From assembly GCF_021191635.1 (NCBI RefSeq), contig NZ_JAIWPR010000056.1:1-40600 (forward strand): 40,600 nucleotides of DNA. Direction: 5' to 3'. The notes beneath the pieces were generated by a model. The model was given only the letters and a program-made list of their open reading frames with translations, ran no database searches and had not been told where the DNA came from. This DNA comes from Alterluteimonas quercicellularis (GTDB lineage: Bacteria > Pseudomonadota > Gammaproteobacteria > Xanthomonadales > Xanthomonadaceae). Shown piece after piece: positions 18,820 to 28,508 of this stretch. Numbering within the stretch: the first letter of the stretch is position 1; each line of letters begins with the position of its first letter. The position numbers and the translations under genes were made by a program.

Positions 18820-19197
18820 GGGAAGGATTCCAGGGCGTGGGCGGTGGATGGCGGGCCGGGAATCAGCCCGCCGGCAGGTCGGGATCGAGCAGGGAATGGG
18901 TGCCGGCGAGGCCCGGCGCCCGGACCGGCGGCTCGCCGGCGTGGAGGGGCGCGCGCTCCGGCGCATCGAGGCGGCCGCGCCGAGCAGGCGGCCGCCGTGG
19001 CTGGAGGCGGAGGGCCTGTCGACGCCAGCGGCATGCCTCGCGCCGGCCCTGCGGGCGTGCGCGGCAAGGAAGAGCGACGGCGCCTACGTCGAGTCGATAC
19101 GCGACGGCGCGATGACGCCGCCGTGCGCGTCCGCACGTCGCCGCCGTCGTCGCCCGGACCGGTCGCGCCATCGGACATGAGGGCCGCTCCGCGACGC
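18820..19197. other. 378-bp intergenic stretch without a convincing gene
   Basis: Short open frames exist here (for example minus strand 19178-18756), but they are arginine/proline-rich low-complexity translations without any family signature and overlap the aldo/keto reductase start. The stretch separates the GMC flavoprotein gene from the aldo/keto reductase and may hold a promoter for the latter. I see no clear hairpin or -35/-10 pair. Confidence 0.5.
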
Positions 19198-20913
19198 TCA
19201 GGCCAGCGGCCCGGGCCGCGCCAGGTAGCGGCTGCGGATCGCGTCGGCCGTGCGGTAGGCCAGCGCGCAGACCAGTTCGGTCGGCGGGTAGCAGCCGTTG
19301 TGCGGGAACAGCGAAGCGCCGGCGATGAACAGGTTGTCGGCCTGCCAGCACTGGCCGTAGCCGTTGGTCACGCTGTCGCCGGGGTCGCGGCCCATGCGCG
19401 TGCCGCCGGCGCAGTGGGTGGCCTGGTAGGGCACCGCGGACCAGTGTCGCGCGGGCTGCGGCGGAACGTAGTGCGTGGCGCCGGCGGCCTCGGCGATCCG
19501 TGCGAGCGTCCCGATCGAATGCGCCGACAGGCGGCGCTCGTTGTCGCCGTAGTCGAAGGTCATGCGCAACAGCGGATCGCCGAGCGCGTCGCGGTAGGTC
19601 GGGTCGAGGTCGAGGCGGTTGCCGCGGCGCGGCAGCATCGTCGTCTGCGCGCTCAGCGCCAGGGTGCGCGGATACCAGTGGGCGATCGCGCGCTTCCATG
19701 CGCTGCCCCAGGCCGGCGTGCCGGCCGGGAGCGCGCGCGCGCCGACCGGCGTCGCCGCGGCGGTCGAGGCGTAGACGATGTAGCCGCCGGCGACGCCGGC
19801 AGCGGCGCGGCCGAAGTCCGGGCCGGCGTTGAAGTCGTCGAGCGCGGTCAGCGTGTCGCTCATCCACGGGTTGAAATGCCGGTCCTCGAAGAACGCGCTC
19901 GCCCGCGCGACCGACTTGTAGCAGTAGTCCCTGCCGACCAGGCCGCGGCCGCTGACCGGATCGTAGGCCTCGCCGATCTGCGAGAGCAGCAGCAGGTGCA
20001 CGTTGCCGAGGGTGTAGGAGGCGAGCACGACGATGTCCGCCGGCTGCCGCCATTCCCGTCCGTCGGCGAGGTCGACGTAGCGCACGCCGACGGCCCTGCC
20101 CGTCTGCCGGTCGGTCTCGATGCGGGTCACCCAGGCACCGGTGCGCAGTTCGAAGCCCGGCCGCGCCAGCGCCTGCGGCACCAGCCGGTGCACGGGCGAG
20201 GTGGCGACGTTGCGCTCGCCGGGAACGACCGCGCCGTCGGCCCGCACGAACGGCCCCGAGGCGCGCGCCATGGGCATCGTGAACGCATGCAGCCCGAGGC
20301 GGCGCGCCGCGTCGCCGACGACCTCGCCGGCCAGGCCGGCGTCCAGGCGCGGGTGCGGGAGCGCGCCGCGGCGCGGCGCCTCGAACACGTTGCCCCCGGG
20401 ATCGATCCGGCCGTCCACGTTGCCGGCCTGGCCGCACACCGCGGCCATGGCCTCGTAGCGCTCGTACCAGGGCGCGAGTTCGGCGTAGGACAGCGGCCAG
20501 TCGGCGGCGCTGCGGTCGGCGTCGAGCCGCGCCAGGTGCTCACGCTGCCGTTCGCCGATTCGGAACACCTCGTCGCCCCAGCGCAGGCTCAGCCCGCCCC
20601 ACAGGTTGCCGCTCCCGCCCACGCCCTCGCCCGGCAGGAAGGCGCCGAGGCGGCGCATCGGCAGCGCGGCCTGGTCATCGCGGTTGCGCACGGTGACCGT
20701 GCTGCGGGCCGTATCGAGCTGCAGGTCGCGGCGGCGGCCGTGGCGCAGTGCCTCGCGCCGGGCGGCGACGGCGAAGTCCTGGACGGCGTCGATCGCGCGG
20801 CCGCGTTCGAGCCCGACCACGCGCAGGCCGGCCTGCACCAGCTCGCCGGCCAGGATGCTGCCCGCCCAGCCCATGCCGACGACGGCGACATCGACGTGCG
20901 GCCGCGTGTTCAC
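19198..20913 (-). CDS. GMC family FAD-dependent oxidoreductase (dehydrogenase large subunit)
   Basis: This 571-residue flavoprotein opens with the FAD Rossmann motif VVGMGWAGSILAGEL (GxGxxG at 13-18). It has the GMC signature GVGGSGNLWGGLSLRW near 95-110 and the C-terminal substrate domain with THCAGGTRMG, NLFIAGASLFPHNG and PTELVCALAYRTAD. It oxidises an alcohol or aldehyde group. It begins with GTG overlapping the stop of the preceding gluconate-dehydrogenase subunit 3 gene (GTGA). It has no signal peptide of its own. Large subunits of this dehydrogenase type are usually co-exported with the Tat-tagged small subunit, so a periplasmic site is likely. A cytochrome c subunit, found in classical gluconate dehydrogenases, is missing here. 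Confidence 0.92.
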   Translation of the reverse strand: MNTRPHVDVAVVGMGWAGSILAGELVQAGLRVVGLERGRAIDAVQDFAVAARREALRHGRRRDLQLDTARSTVTVRNRDDQAALPMRRLGAFLPGEGVGGSGNLWGGLSLRWGDEVFRIGERQREHLARLDADRSAADWPLSYAELAPWYERYEAMAAVCGQAGNVDGRIDPGGNVFEAPRRGALPHPRLDAGLAGEVVGDAARRLGLHAFTMPMARASGPFVRADGAVVPGERNVATSPVHRLVPQALARPGFELRTGAWVTRIETDRQTGRAVGVRYVDLADGREWRQPADIVVLASYTLGNVHLLLLSQIGEAYDPVSGRGLVGRDYCYKSVARASAFFEDRHFNPWMSDTLTALDDFNAGPDFGRAAAGVAGGYIVYASTAAATPVGARALPAGTPAWGSAWKRAIAHWYPRTLALSAQTTMLPRRGNRLDLDPTYRDALGDPLLRMTFDYGDNERRLSAHSIGTLARIAEAAGATHYVPPQPARHWSAVPYQATHCAGGTRMGRDPGDSVTNGYGQCWQADNLFIAGASLFPHNGCYPPTELVCALAYRTADAIRSRYLARPGPLA

Positions 20914-21626
20914 CGCGGTTCGCCGTCGGCGAGATCGGCCAGGCCGAGCGGCTCGGCCCGGTAGGGCCGGTGCCGGTAGCGGCGGCGGGTCCCGGCGTCG
21001 AAGTCGACGACGCCGGGATGGCCGAGCAGGCGCCAGCCGGCCTTGCCGCGGTTGCCGCCGTCCAGCGGATCGGCGAACAGGCCTTCCCGGACGAGGTCGT
21101 GGATCAGGCGGAAGTACTCGCGCTCCGACACCGCCGACGGCCAGCCCGCCCGGCCCGCCTGCAGGCGCGAGAGCGCATGCTCGCGGGCGTCGGCGTCGAG
21201 CGCGTGGAACGGCGCGCCGGCGGTGGCGGCGCACCAGGCGTCGAACGCCGCGGTGCCGGCGCGGAACAGCCCGGATGGCGCAAGCGGCGACTGGTCGCCC
21301 TGCTCCGCCTCGCCCGGGGCGTACGGGCCGGGCGCGTAGCGGTGGGCACCGGCGCCCCAGGCCGAGCCCAGGGCGCGGTCGATGTAGGCGGGGATGCCGA
21401 GCGAGGCGCCGTCCGCGGTGAGCGCGTCCTCGGGCACCATGTGCCGCGCCAGCGCCTCCGCGAATGCCGCCTCGGCGGGACGCAGGAACGCATAGGCGGT
21501 CGTCGGCACGGCGCCGGTGGCGTCCGCGGCCGGGGCCGGCGCCGCGAGCGCGGTCAGCGGCTGGCCTGCCGCCGCCGCCGCGGCCAGCGGCATCGAGGTC
21601 AGGAAGCGGCGTCGCCCGTGCTGCAT
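20910..21626 (-). CDS. gluconate 2-dehydrogenase subunit 3 family protein, Tat-exported
   Basis: This 238-residue protein starts MQHGRRRFLTSMPLAAAAAA, a twin-arginine (RRRFL) export signal, followed by the subunit-3 fold (FLRPAEAAFAEALARHMVPED; GIPAYIDRALGSAWG; FRLIHDLVREGLFADP). Such small subunits bind and carry the GMC flavoprotein subunit through the Tat system. The gene overlaps the GMC gene by four bases (GTGA), supporting a 1:1 complex, and starts 17 bp after the end of a TonB-dependent receptor gene. Receptor, subunit 3 and GMC protein thus form a unit that could import a compound into the periplasm and oxidise it there. Confidence 0.92.
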   Translation of the reverse strand: MQHGRRRFLTSMPLAAAAAAGQPLTALAAPAPAADATGAVPTTAYAFLRPAEAAFAEALARHMVPEDALTADGASLGIPAYIDRALGSAWGAGAHRYAPGPYAPGEAEQGDQSPLAPSGLFRAGTAAFDAWCAATAGAPFHALDADAREHALSRLQAGRAGWPSAVSEREYFRLIHDLVREGLFADPLDGGNRGKAGWRLLGHPGVVDFDAGTRRRYRHRPYRAEPLGLADLADGEPR

Positions 21627-21643
21627 GGCCGTGCCCGCGCCGC

Positions 21644-23809
21644 TCAGCGGAAGTCCTTGCGCAGCGTGATCAGCCACGTGCGCGGATCGTTGTAGATGTG
21701 CCCGACGATGTCGTAGGCGGGCACCAGCTGGATCTGCTGGGCATAGGTCTCGTCGAGCAGGTTCCTGACGCCCGCCGAGACGCTCCAGGTGCCCTCCGCG
21801 AACTGGTAGGTCACGCCGGCATCCACGAGGGTGCGCTCGGGATAGACCGTGCGCTCCGCGTTGAGCTGGGGCACCTCGCTGCGGTAGCTGACGGTCGCGT
21901 TGAGGCTCAGGTAGCCGGGGATGGCCAACGGCACCTGGTAGTCGATGCCGAGCCCGGCGAGCCACTCCGGGACCGGCAGCGGGCGGCCCTTGAAGTCGCT
22001 GTTGGGCGCGCCGGTTGGATTGAGGAACTCGTCGAACTCCGAGTCCACGTAGGTCACCGAGCCGTGGACCAGCAGGTTGCCCGTCGCGCGGAAGCTGGCC
22101 TCGACCTCGGCGCCGTACAGGGTCGCCTCCGCGGCGTTGACCTGCACCGATCCGTTGACGACCTGGCCGTCGACGACCGGGTTGGCCACGCCCGCCTGGT
22201 AGTCCTCGAAATCGTTGTAGAACAGCGCCAGGTTGGTATTGAGGCGTCCGGCCAGGGCGGTGTTCTTGAGGCCGAACTCGTAGCTGGTCACCTCCTCCGG
22301 GCGCACCGGGATGGCGGCGACCGCGCGCGCCCCGGAGACGGGGTTGTAGCCGCCGGACTTCTCGCCCTTGGCGATGTTGAAGTAGACGAAGGTGTCCGGC
22401 GTCCACTGGAAGTCGACCCCGACCTTGGGCGTGAAGCTGCTGGTGCGCTGTTCCAGGTCCTCGAGGCGATCGAGGATCTCCAGGCGCTCCAGCTCGCTGT
22501 CGGTGCTGTAGCGCACCCAGTCGAACGCGTCCGACTGGCGCCCGAAGCGCGCACCCGCGGTCAGGCCGAAGCGCGGCGTGAACGCGTAGCGCAGCTGCCC
22601 GTAGGCGGCATACGACTTGACGTCGGTCTGGCTGGCGATGCCCGCGTAGACGCGATTGGTCCACGCCGGTCGATCCACGTCCAGGCGCTCCACGAAGCCG
22701 ATCACGCCGGCGGTGAAGTCGAGCCGGTCGTAGCTGCCGTTGAGCTGCAGTTCCTGGGAGAACTGGTGGCCATCGAGATCCAGTTCCCAGCCGTAGCGGT
22801 AGTCGGGCACGCCGTCGTAGGACCAGACGTTGGGCGCGATCTCCCACTGCCGCCAGGCGGTGATCGACTTGAACTCGAGCGCCTCGGTCAGCCGGCTGGC
22901 GACGTTGAGGGCGAACCCGGCGGCGGTGTTGCCCTGGAGCAGTTCCTTGTTCTCGTAGGTGACGCGGGGTTCCCAGCCCTCGGCGTTGGCCCGGGTCCAG
23001 GCGTAGTTGTCGGTGGCGTCGTCGAGCACGTCGATGCTGAGGGTGATCTCGGTGGCGTCGTTCGGCGTCAGGCGGAACTTGGCCCGCGCCTGCCTGGTGT
23101 CGACGCGGTTGACGTCCTTGCCCAGGGTGGCGTTCCAGACCGTGCCGTCGTTCTCGCGCTGGGCGTAGGCGAAGCTGCCGTACAGCAGGCCCGGCCTGAT
23201 CGCCCCCGACACCAGGCCCTTGAGCTCGAGCGTGCCGTGGCTGCCGAAGCCCGCCGAGGCCCAGGCGCGCGCGGCGTCGTCGGGCGTGATCGAGATGATC
23301 CGGATCGCGCCGGCGCTGCTGCTCTGACCGTACAGCGTGCCCTGCGGCCCGCGCAGCACCTCGATGCGCTCGACGTCGGGCAGGCCGAAGATGCCGCCGT
23401 TGATGATGCGCGGCAGGAACACGTCGTCGGCGTAGAGCGCCACCGCGGCGTTGGTGGTCGGCGCACCCGTGCCGATGCCGCGGATCGCGCGGTAGCCCAT
23501 GTTCGGCCCGGCCTGGTTGGGGAAGTCGAGGCCGGCGACGGTGCCGGGGCGGATGTCGGTGAGCGAGCGGACGCTGTCCCGGTCCAGGCGCTCGCCGCCG
23601 ATCACGCCGACCGCCAGCGGAGTCTTCTGCAGATCGGTGGCACGGCGCTCGGCGGTCACCACGACCTGGTCGAGGGTGACCGGAGCGCCTCGCGCGCTGT
23701 CGGTGTCGGCCGTGTCGTCGTCGGCCAGCGCCGGCGCGGCGCCGGCCAGGAGAATGGCGGCGATCGCGCAGGCCAGCGCGCGCTTTCCGGCTACGGGGAT
23801 TCGGTTCAT
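21644..23809 (-). CDS. TonB-dependent outer-membrane receptor of the sulfur island
   Basis: This 721-residue receptor has a signal peptide (about 1-29, ending PALA), a TonB-box-like segment LDQVVVTAERR (about 46-56), a plug with YRAIRGIGTG and VERIEVLRGPQGTLYGQSSSAG, and a barrel ending LITLRKDFR with terminal Phe. There is no STN domain, so it does not signal through FecR. AGGTGG lies 5 nt before the ATG at 23809; an upstream in-frame ATG at 23899 would add an untypical leader. It heads a three-gene operon with the Tat dehydrogenase pair. Its place among ssu-type genes and a CysB-type regulator suggests uptake of an organosulfur compound or sulfate ester; the family alone does not show the ligand. 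Confidence 0.93.
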   Translation of the reverse strand: MNRIPVAGKRALACAIAAILLAGAAPALADDDTADTDSARGAPVTLDQVVVTAERRATDLQKTPLAVGVIGGERLDRDSVRSLTDIRPGTVAGLDFPNQAGPNMGYRAIRGIGTGAPTTNAAVALYADDVFLPRIINGGIFGLPDVERIEVLRGPQGTLYGQSSSAGAIRIISITPDDAARAWASAGFGSHGTLELKGLVSGAIRPGLLYGSFAYAQRENDGTVWNATLGKDVNRVDTRQARAKFRLTPNDATEITLSIDVLDDATDNYAWTRANAEGWEPRVTYENKELLQGNTAAGFALNVASRLTEALEFKSITAWRQWEIAPNVWSYDGVPDYRYGWELDLDGHQFSQELQLNGSYDRLDFTAGVIGFVERLDVDRPAWTNRVYAGIASQTDVKSYAAYGQLRYAFTPRFGLTAGARFGRQSDAFDWVRYSTDSELERLEILDRLEDLEQRTSSFTPKVGVDFQWTPDTFVYFNIAKGEKSGGYNPVSGARAVAAIPVRPEEVTSYEFGLKNTALAGRLNTNLALFYNDFEDYQAGVANPVVDGQVVNGSVQVNAAEATLYGAEVEASFRATGNLLVHGSVTYVDSEFDEFLNPTGAPNSDFKGRPLPVPEWLAGLGIDYQVPLAIPGYLSLNATVSYRSEVPQLNAERTVYPERTLVDAGVTYQFAEGTWSVSAGVRNLLDETYAQQIQLVPAYDIVGHIYNDPRTWLITLRKDFR

Positions 23810-24347
23810 GCGCCACCTGTCGAGCAGGGCGCAGCGGCGGTTCGCCGCTGTCGGGACCTGGGGGGAGGAGGAGTCCGTCGTTCTCGTTCGGCAGTTCACC
23901 TGCCGCGCCGGGAAGCGGGCGGACGTCCAGCTGACGAAGACGTTATCGGCCGCGCATGAATGCGGGAAGCGAGAATATCGGCGATCGATGGGCCTTATTC
24001 GCAGATCACGATCGCGCGTTTCGACATGCCCCGAAGGAATCGAATGCTGCGGAGACGTCGTCCCGCCGCGAATGCTCTCGATTCAAGGATGGGCAATCTC
24101 GTCGCTGCGCCCGCTCCGGTCCGGCACCACGCGCCGTCTTTTCCCGCAAGCCACCGGCACGAGGCCGGACGACGATCCCGGCCGCATCACGTCCCGCTGC
24201 GCTTGCCGCCGTGCGAGACGCCGGCCCGGCCCGCGTGCGCGGCCCGTGTCGGGAACTCCATTGCGGGGCAACGGTGCACCTGCGCGGTGGCGACGCGGAC
24301 GATCGCGACGACGACGCGCCGGCCGGAACGCGCTGGGAGCCGCGGCG
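23810..24347 (-). promoter_or_regulatory. 538-bp intergenic region upstream of the TonB receptor operon
   Basis: No convincing gene is present on either strand; the open frames are arginine-rich shadows. The part at about 23940-24065 is clearly less GC-rich than its surroundings and is the probable promoter region of the receptor-dehydrogenase operon. I could not define a -35/-10 pair or a repeat that would name a regulator. The right end follows directly on the aldolase stop codon and shows no strong terminator. Confidence 0.4.
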
Positions 24348-25175
24348 TCACTCGAGCAGGTCCGGATGCCTGCGCACGATGCTCTGGTACGCGGGCTGGA
24401 AGTTGAGCCAGCCGGCCCGCGCATCGAACCGCGCCGATTGCGCTTCGGCGCGCTCGAGATCGAGGGCCTGCGGTTCGCCCAGCAGCCTCGCGTAGATCTG
24501 CTCGCGGCAGACCCTCTCGAAGGAAAGGAACAGGTAAGCCGCCTCGTCCACGCTCCTGCCTACGGTGACGATGCCGTGGTTCTTGAGGATCAGGCCGCGT
24601 CCGTCGGGACCGAGCGCTTCGGCGAGGCTCGCGCCCTCGCCGTGCCGGTGGCTGTCGTAGATGCCGTGGCGCTTGTAGAACACCGCGGCCTCGTTGGAGA
24701 TCGGCTCGATGAGGCGCCCGGTGCTGGACCAGATCTTGCCGTAGGGCGAATGGGTGTGCACGGCCGCCTCCGCCTCCGGGCGGAGCGACAGCAGCGCCGA
24801 GTGCAGCGGCGCGCCGCCGGGATGGATGAAGCCGTCGCCTTCCAGGACGTTGCCGTAGTAGTCGATCCGCATGAGGTCGCTGGCCTTGATGAGGTCGAAG
24901 CTCAGGCCGAACGGGTTGATCCAGAACGTATCGCGGTGCTCGGGGTCGCGCGCGGAGATGTGGCCCATCACGCCCTCGTCGTAGCCGAGGCCGCCGAAGA
25001 TCCGGAACGCCGCGGCCAGCGTCTGCCGGCGGTGCCGCCGCGCCTCGGCGAAGGTCGCGAAGACCGGGGGCTGCGGTCTGGGCCGACCGGCCAGTTCGGG
25101 AAAGGTGATCGTCGGCCCGCCGCCCGCCGGGGCGGCGGCGGGGGCGCCCGCGGAGGGCGCGGAAGTTGCGGTCAT
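24348..25175 (-). CDS. class II aldolase/adducin family protein
   Basis: This 275-residue protein has the metal-binding histidines of the class II aldolase/adducin fold: His140 and His142 in VHTHSPYG and His200 in [10 protein letters not shown]. The segment [10 protein letters not shown] and the serine/glycine-rich phosphate region are adducin-like. The catalytic glutamate of fuculose-phosphate aldolase is not at the usual place, where the sequence reads [13 protein letters not shown]. It may therefore act as a different lyase or isomerase. The first 35 residues are Ala/Pro/Gly-rich and probably disordered. Its ATG shares one base with the stop of the binding-protein gene (TGATG), so it is the last gene of the import/monooxygenase operon and probably handles the carbon skeleton after desulfurisation. 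Confidence 0.88.
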   Translation of the reverse strand: MTATSAPSAGAPAAAPAGGGPTITFPELAGRPRPQPPVFATFAEARRHRRQTLAAAFRIFGGLGYDEGVMGHISARDPEHRDTFWINPFGLSFDLIKASDLMRIDYYGNVLEGDGFIHPGGAPLHSALLSLRPEAEAAVHTHSPYGKIWSSTGRLIEPISNEAAVFYKRHGIYDSHRHGEGASLAEALGPDGRGLILKNHGIVTVGRSVDEAAYLFLSFERVCREQIYARLLGEPQALDLERAEAQSARFDARAGWLNFQPAYQSIVRRHPDLLE

Positions 25176-26299
25176 CAGCGTCTTTCCTGCGGGGTCGGGT
25201 TCCTGGCGAGCGGTCGGCCCTGGGCGTCGAGCGGGCTCCAGTGGTCCCGCAGGCCGAGTTCGCCGAGCGCCTGGGCGAGATAGCGGCGATCGATCCATTC
25301 GCCCAGGTCGACGCGCCGGCCGCGCATCAGCCGCAGCTCGAACATCAGGTCCTGGGTGCGCCGGTAGTGGGCGACGAACAGCGGATCGAGGAGCGGGCTC
25401 AGGTAGTCCTGCAGCGGGCGGCCCTCGAAGTCCTCGCGCAGGTAGTAGCGCGATGCGGTCGCGCCGCCTTCGGACCAGAGCCGGAACAGCGCCTCGCGGT
25501 TGCCGGCCTGCGTCGCCCAGTGCAGGCCGCGCACCAGCGCCTTGACCAGGCCGACGACCTCCCACGGATAGCGCTCGGCGAAGTCCTCGTTGACCAGGAG
25601 CGCGTTGAACGAGGTCGTTTCCACCGGCTGGCCGCGGGTGTCGTACACGATCCTGGCGAGGCCGCGGTCGCGCAGGGCGAGCAGGTCGGCGCCGCCGAAG
25701 ATCGCATCGACGTCGCCCGAGGCCAGCGCCGCGGCGGCGATGGAACGGTCGAGCGCGACCGAACGGATGTCGCGCTCGGCCATGCCGTGCTCGGCGAGGA
25801 TGCGGATGACCTGCAGCTGGATCTGGTTGCCCTTGGCGTAGGTGACGCGCCGGCCGCGCAGGTCCGCCACCGACCGCACCGGCGAGCGCGGCGCCACCGC
25901 CAGGTACGCGTTGGACATGCGGGTCATGGGCAGGATCAGGCGGCTCCTGATGCCCCCGGAACGGCCGATCAGCGACAGCATGTCGCCCTGCCAGGCGAAG
26001 TCGATCTGCCCGTTGGCCAGGGCTTGGCCGACGAGCGGCGCGCCGCCCCGGTAGCCCACCATCTGCAGCCGCACCCCGTCGCGCTCGAAGGCCTGCCGCA
26101 GCCAGCCGTGGTAGCGCGCCAGGCCCAGGGCGCCGTAGTAGTTGTCCGGGTCGACGGCGATCGACGGCGCGCCGATGCGGATGACGCTCGGCCGTTCCCG
26201 CGCGGCCAGGGGCGCCCGCGCGAGCAGCGGCAGGAGCGCGCCCAGCGCCAGCATGCGCACGGCGCGGCGGCGGCCGGCTGCGCGGAAACGGTCCCTCAT
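25175..26299 (-). CDS. SsuA/TauA/NMT1-type periplasmic substrate-binding protein
   Basis: This 374-residue protein has an arginine-rich export signal ([17 protein letters not shown], possibly Tat) and the NitT/TauT binding-protein fold. Recognisable stretches are [41 protein letters not shown] and [20 protein letters not shown]. It should deliver a sulfonate or related anion to the two permeases encoded upstream. It overlaps the monooxygenase gene by four bases (ATGA) and the aldolase gene by one, so translation is tightly coupled. It is longer than typical SsuA (about 320), with an extended C-terminal helical part. Confidence 0.91.
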   Translation of the reverse strand: MRDRFRAAGRRRAVRMLALGALLPLLARAPLAARERPSVIRIGAPSIAVDPDNYYGALGLARYHGWLRQAFERDGVRLQMVGYRGGAPLVGQALANGQIDFAWQGDMLSLIGRSGGIRSRLILPMTRMSNAYLAVAPRSPVRSVADLRGRRVTYAKGNQIQLQVIRILAEHGMAERDIRSVALDRSIAAAALASGDVDAIFGGADLLALRDRGLARIVYDTRGQPVETTSFNALLVNEDFAERYPWEVVGLVKALVRGLHWATQAGNREALFRLWSEGGATASRYYLREDFEGRPLQDYLSPLLDPLFVAHYRRTQDLMFELRLMRGRRVDLGEWIDRRYLAQALGELGLRDHWSPLDAQGRPLARNPTPQERR

Positions 26300-27636
26300 G
26301 CCGCCTCCGGAGACGTCTCCTGCCGCGCCCTGGCGTAGCGGTTGACCGGGAACGGCAGCCCAAGATGGCCGCGCAGGGTGTCGTGTTCGTAGTCGGCCCG
26401 GAACAGGCCGCGGTCCTGCAGGATGGGGACGACCTTGGCGGTGAATTCGCGCAGATTGCGGTGCGAGGCGTTGAGGACGATGAAGCCGTCCACGGCGCGT
26501 TCCTCGAAGAACAGCTGGAGCTTGTCGGCGATCTGCAGCGGCGTGCCGACGAACGCGTCGCTCGGCGCGGCGGCGATCAGCGCGAGCTGGCGCAGGGTCA
26601 GCCTGCGCTCGCGCGCGATGCGCTTGTAGTGCTCGGCGGTGGAGCGGAAGCTGTTGTTGCCGATCTCGCCGAGGTCGGGCAGCGGCTCGTCGAGCGGGAA
26701 CTGGCCGAAGTCGAAGAAGCTGAAGTAGCGGCTCAGATACTTGACCGCGTAGTCGATATCGGTGCTTTCGACGATCTGCCGGTAGCGGTCGCGGGCCTCG
26801 TCCTCGGTATCGCCGAGCACGGGCTTGATCGAGGGGAAGATCAGCAGCTCGTCGGCGCTGCGCCCGTAGTCCTGCACGCGGCGCTTGAGGTCCGCGTACA
26901 GCTGCTTGCCGCGCTCCAGGTCTCCGGACTCGGCGAAGTCGGAGAACACCGCGTCGGCGTGGGCCGCGGCCAGGTCTCGGCCGGCCTCGGAGGCGCCCGC
27001 CTGGAACACCACCGGCCGCCCCTGCGGGGAGCGCTCCATGTTGAGCGGCCCCTGGACCTTGAAGAACTCCCCGACGTGGTCGAGCGTGTGCATCTTGTCG
27101 CGATCCACGTATGCACCGGTGGCCTTGTCGCGCGGAAAGGCGTCGTCCTCCCACGAGTCCCAGAGGCCCTTGGCGACCTCGATGTACTCGCGGGCGATGC
27201 GGTAGCGCAGCGCGTGGTCGTGGAGCCGGTCGTGGCCGTGGTTGCGTGCCACGCCCTCCAGCGCGGAGGTGACCGCGTTCCAGCCGGCGCGGCCGCCGCT
27301 GATCTTGTCGAGCGAGGCCAGCTGCCGCGCGGTGGTGAACGGTTCGCTGTAGGACGTGGTGAACGTGCCCACCAGGCCGATGCGCTCGGTGGCGACCGAG
27401 ATCGCCGACAGCGCCGACAGCGGCTCGAGCCGGCTCAGGAAGTGGTCGGTCGAGTCTCGGGTGATGTAGGCGGAATCGGCGATGAAGCCGAAGTCGAACT
27501 TCGCCTCCTCGCCGATCCTCGCCGACTCGATGTAGGCGTCGATGCTGACGCTGGCGTCGGCGCGGACGTCGGGCGCGCGCCAGTTGCCGCCCTGCTGCAG
27601 GCCGATGCCGAACTTGATCTGTCGTTTCCTGGACAT
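26296..27636 (-). CDS. NtaA/SnaA/DszA-type FMNH2-dependent monooxygenase (luciferase family)
   Basis: This 446-residue flavin monooxygenase matches the group of DszA, NtaA and SnaA in length and order. Recognisable segments are [66 protein letters not shown] and [16 protein letters not shown]. DszA-like enzymes use reduced FMN from a partner reductase to open or cleave carbon-sulfur or carbon-nitrogen bonds; the FMN reductase at 11861-12502 is the likely partner. The start ATG at 27636 has GAGGA 7 nt upstream. It lies between the permeases (47-bp gap) and the binding protein (ATGA overlap). The context favours an organosulfur substrate larger than simple alkanesulfonates (which use SsuD, about 380 residues), but the substrate is unknown. 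Confidence 0.93.
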   Translation of the reverse strand: MSRKRQIKFGIGLQQGGNWRAPDVRADASVSIDAYIESARIGEEAKFDFGFIADSAYITRDSTDHFLSRLEPLSALSAISVATERIGLVGTFTTSYSEPFTTARQLASLDKISGGRAGWNAVTSALEGVARNHGHDRLHDHALRYRIAREYIEVAKGLWDSWEDDAFPRDKATGAYVDRDKMHTLDHVGEFFKVQGPLNMERSPQGRPVVFQAGASEAGRDLAAAHADAVFSDFAESGDLERGKQLYADLKRRVQDYGRSADELLIFPSIKPVLGDTEDEARDRYRQIVESTDIDYAVKYLSRYFSFFDFGQFPLDEPLPDLGEIGNNSFRSTAEHYKRIARERRLTLRQLALIAAAPSDAFVGTPLQIADKLQLFFEERAVDGFIVLNASHRNLREFTAKVVPILQDRGLFRADYEHDTLRGHLGLPFPVNRYARARQETSPEAA

Positions 27637-27683
27637 GCCGCGGTCCTCGTTGGTGGATGGCGTCCGCGTGGGACGGGTGCGCT

Positions 27684-28508
27684 TCACTGCCTCCAGCGCA
27701 GCAGGTGCGATTCGAACCGGGAAGCCAGAAAGTGCAGGCCGAAGCCGATCAGCCCGGCCAGCAGGACGCCGACGATCACCAGGTCCATCGCGGACGTCTC
27801 CAGGCCGTCGAGCAGCAGGCGGCCCAGGCCGGGGCCGGAGGTCATCATGTATTCGGCGGCGATCGCCGCACCCCAGACCCGGACCAGGGCGGTGTACGCG
27901 CCGCTGAAGATCGACGCGGCGGCGCCGGGCAGGATGAAGCGCAGGAAGGTCTGCGCCGGCGTGCAGGTCAGGGCCCGGGCCAGTTCCCGCACCTCGCGCG
28001 GGATGCCGGCGACCCCTTCGACGGTGTTGAGCATCACCGGGAAGAAGGCGGCGATCGCGATGAAGACCACCTTGCTGGCCTCGTCGAGGCCGAACCAGAT
28101 GATGATGATCGGGATCCAGGCGAACAGCGATACCTGCCGCAATGTGTTCAGCGTCGGGCCCAGCAGCCGCCTGGCGTGGCGGGAGGTGCCGAGCAGCACG
28201 CCGACCAGGACGCCCAGCGCGCCCCCCAGCGCGAAGCCGGCGAGCGCGCGCAGCAGGCTGGCGCCGATCGCCGTCCACAGCACCGGGGTCCCGGCCAGGC
28301 GCCATGCGGTCTGCACGACCTCTCCCGGCGGCGCGTAGAACCTGGACTCGGTCAGCCCGGTGGCGTAGACCCCCCACCAGGCGAGCAGCAGCGCCAGCGG
28401 CAGGACCGCGCCGCGCAGGAGCGCGCGTCCCCGGCGGCGCCGGCGTCCGGCGGCACCGGCCGGGACGGGCGGTTCGCGCAGCGCGGCGGTGGCGGCCGTG
28501 GCGCTCAC
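27684..28508 (-). CDS. SsuC/TauC-type ABC transporter permease (second)
   Basis: This 274-residue inner-membrane protein has about six membrane segments and the EAA-type loop contacting the ATPase (GIPREVRELARALTCTPAQTFLRFILPGA). It starts with GTG overlapping the stop of the other permease gene (GTGA). SsuC and TauC systems normally use one permease as a homodimer; two different, adjacent permeases suggest a heterodimeric channel. The N-terminal 30 residues are Arg-rich and cytoplasmic. The ATPase expected for it is SsuB-like at 10995-11750. Confidence 0.92.
   Translation of the reverse strand: MSATAATAALREPPVPAGAAGRRRRRGRALLRGAVLPLALLLAWWGVYATGLTESRFYAPPGEVVQTAWRLAGTPVLWTAIGASLLRALAGFALGGALGVLVGVLLGTSRHARRLLGPTLNTLRQVSLFAWIPIIIIWFGLDEASKVVFIAIAAFFPVMLNTVEGVAGIPREVRELARALTCTPAQTFLRFILPGAAASIFSGAYTALVRVWGAAIAAEYMMTSGPGLGRLLLDGLETSAMDLVIVGVLLAGLIGFGLHFLASRFESHLLRWRQ

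Noticed and set aside
18756..19178. 140-codon minus-strand frame in the gap before the aldo/keto reductase
   Set aside because: Arg/Pro-rich, no homology signature, and it overlaps the start of the aldo/keto reductase in another frame.
23956..24495. Plus-strand frame in the gap upstream of the TonB receptor
   Set aside because: Runs into the aldolase gene on the opposite strand; composition is that of a shadow frame.
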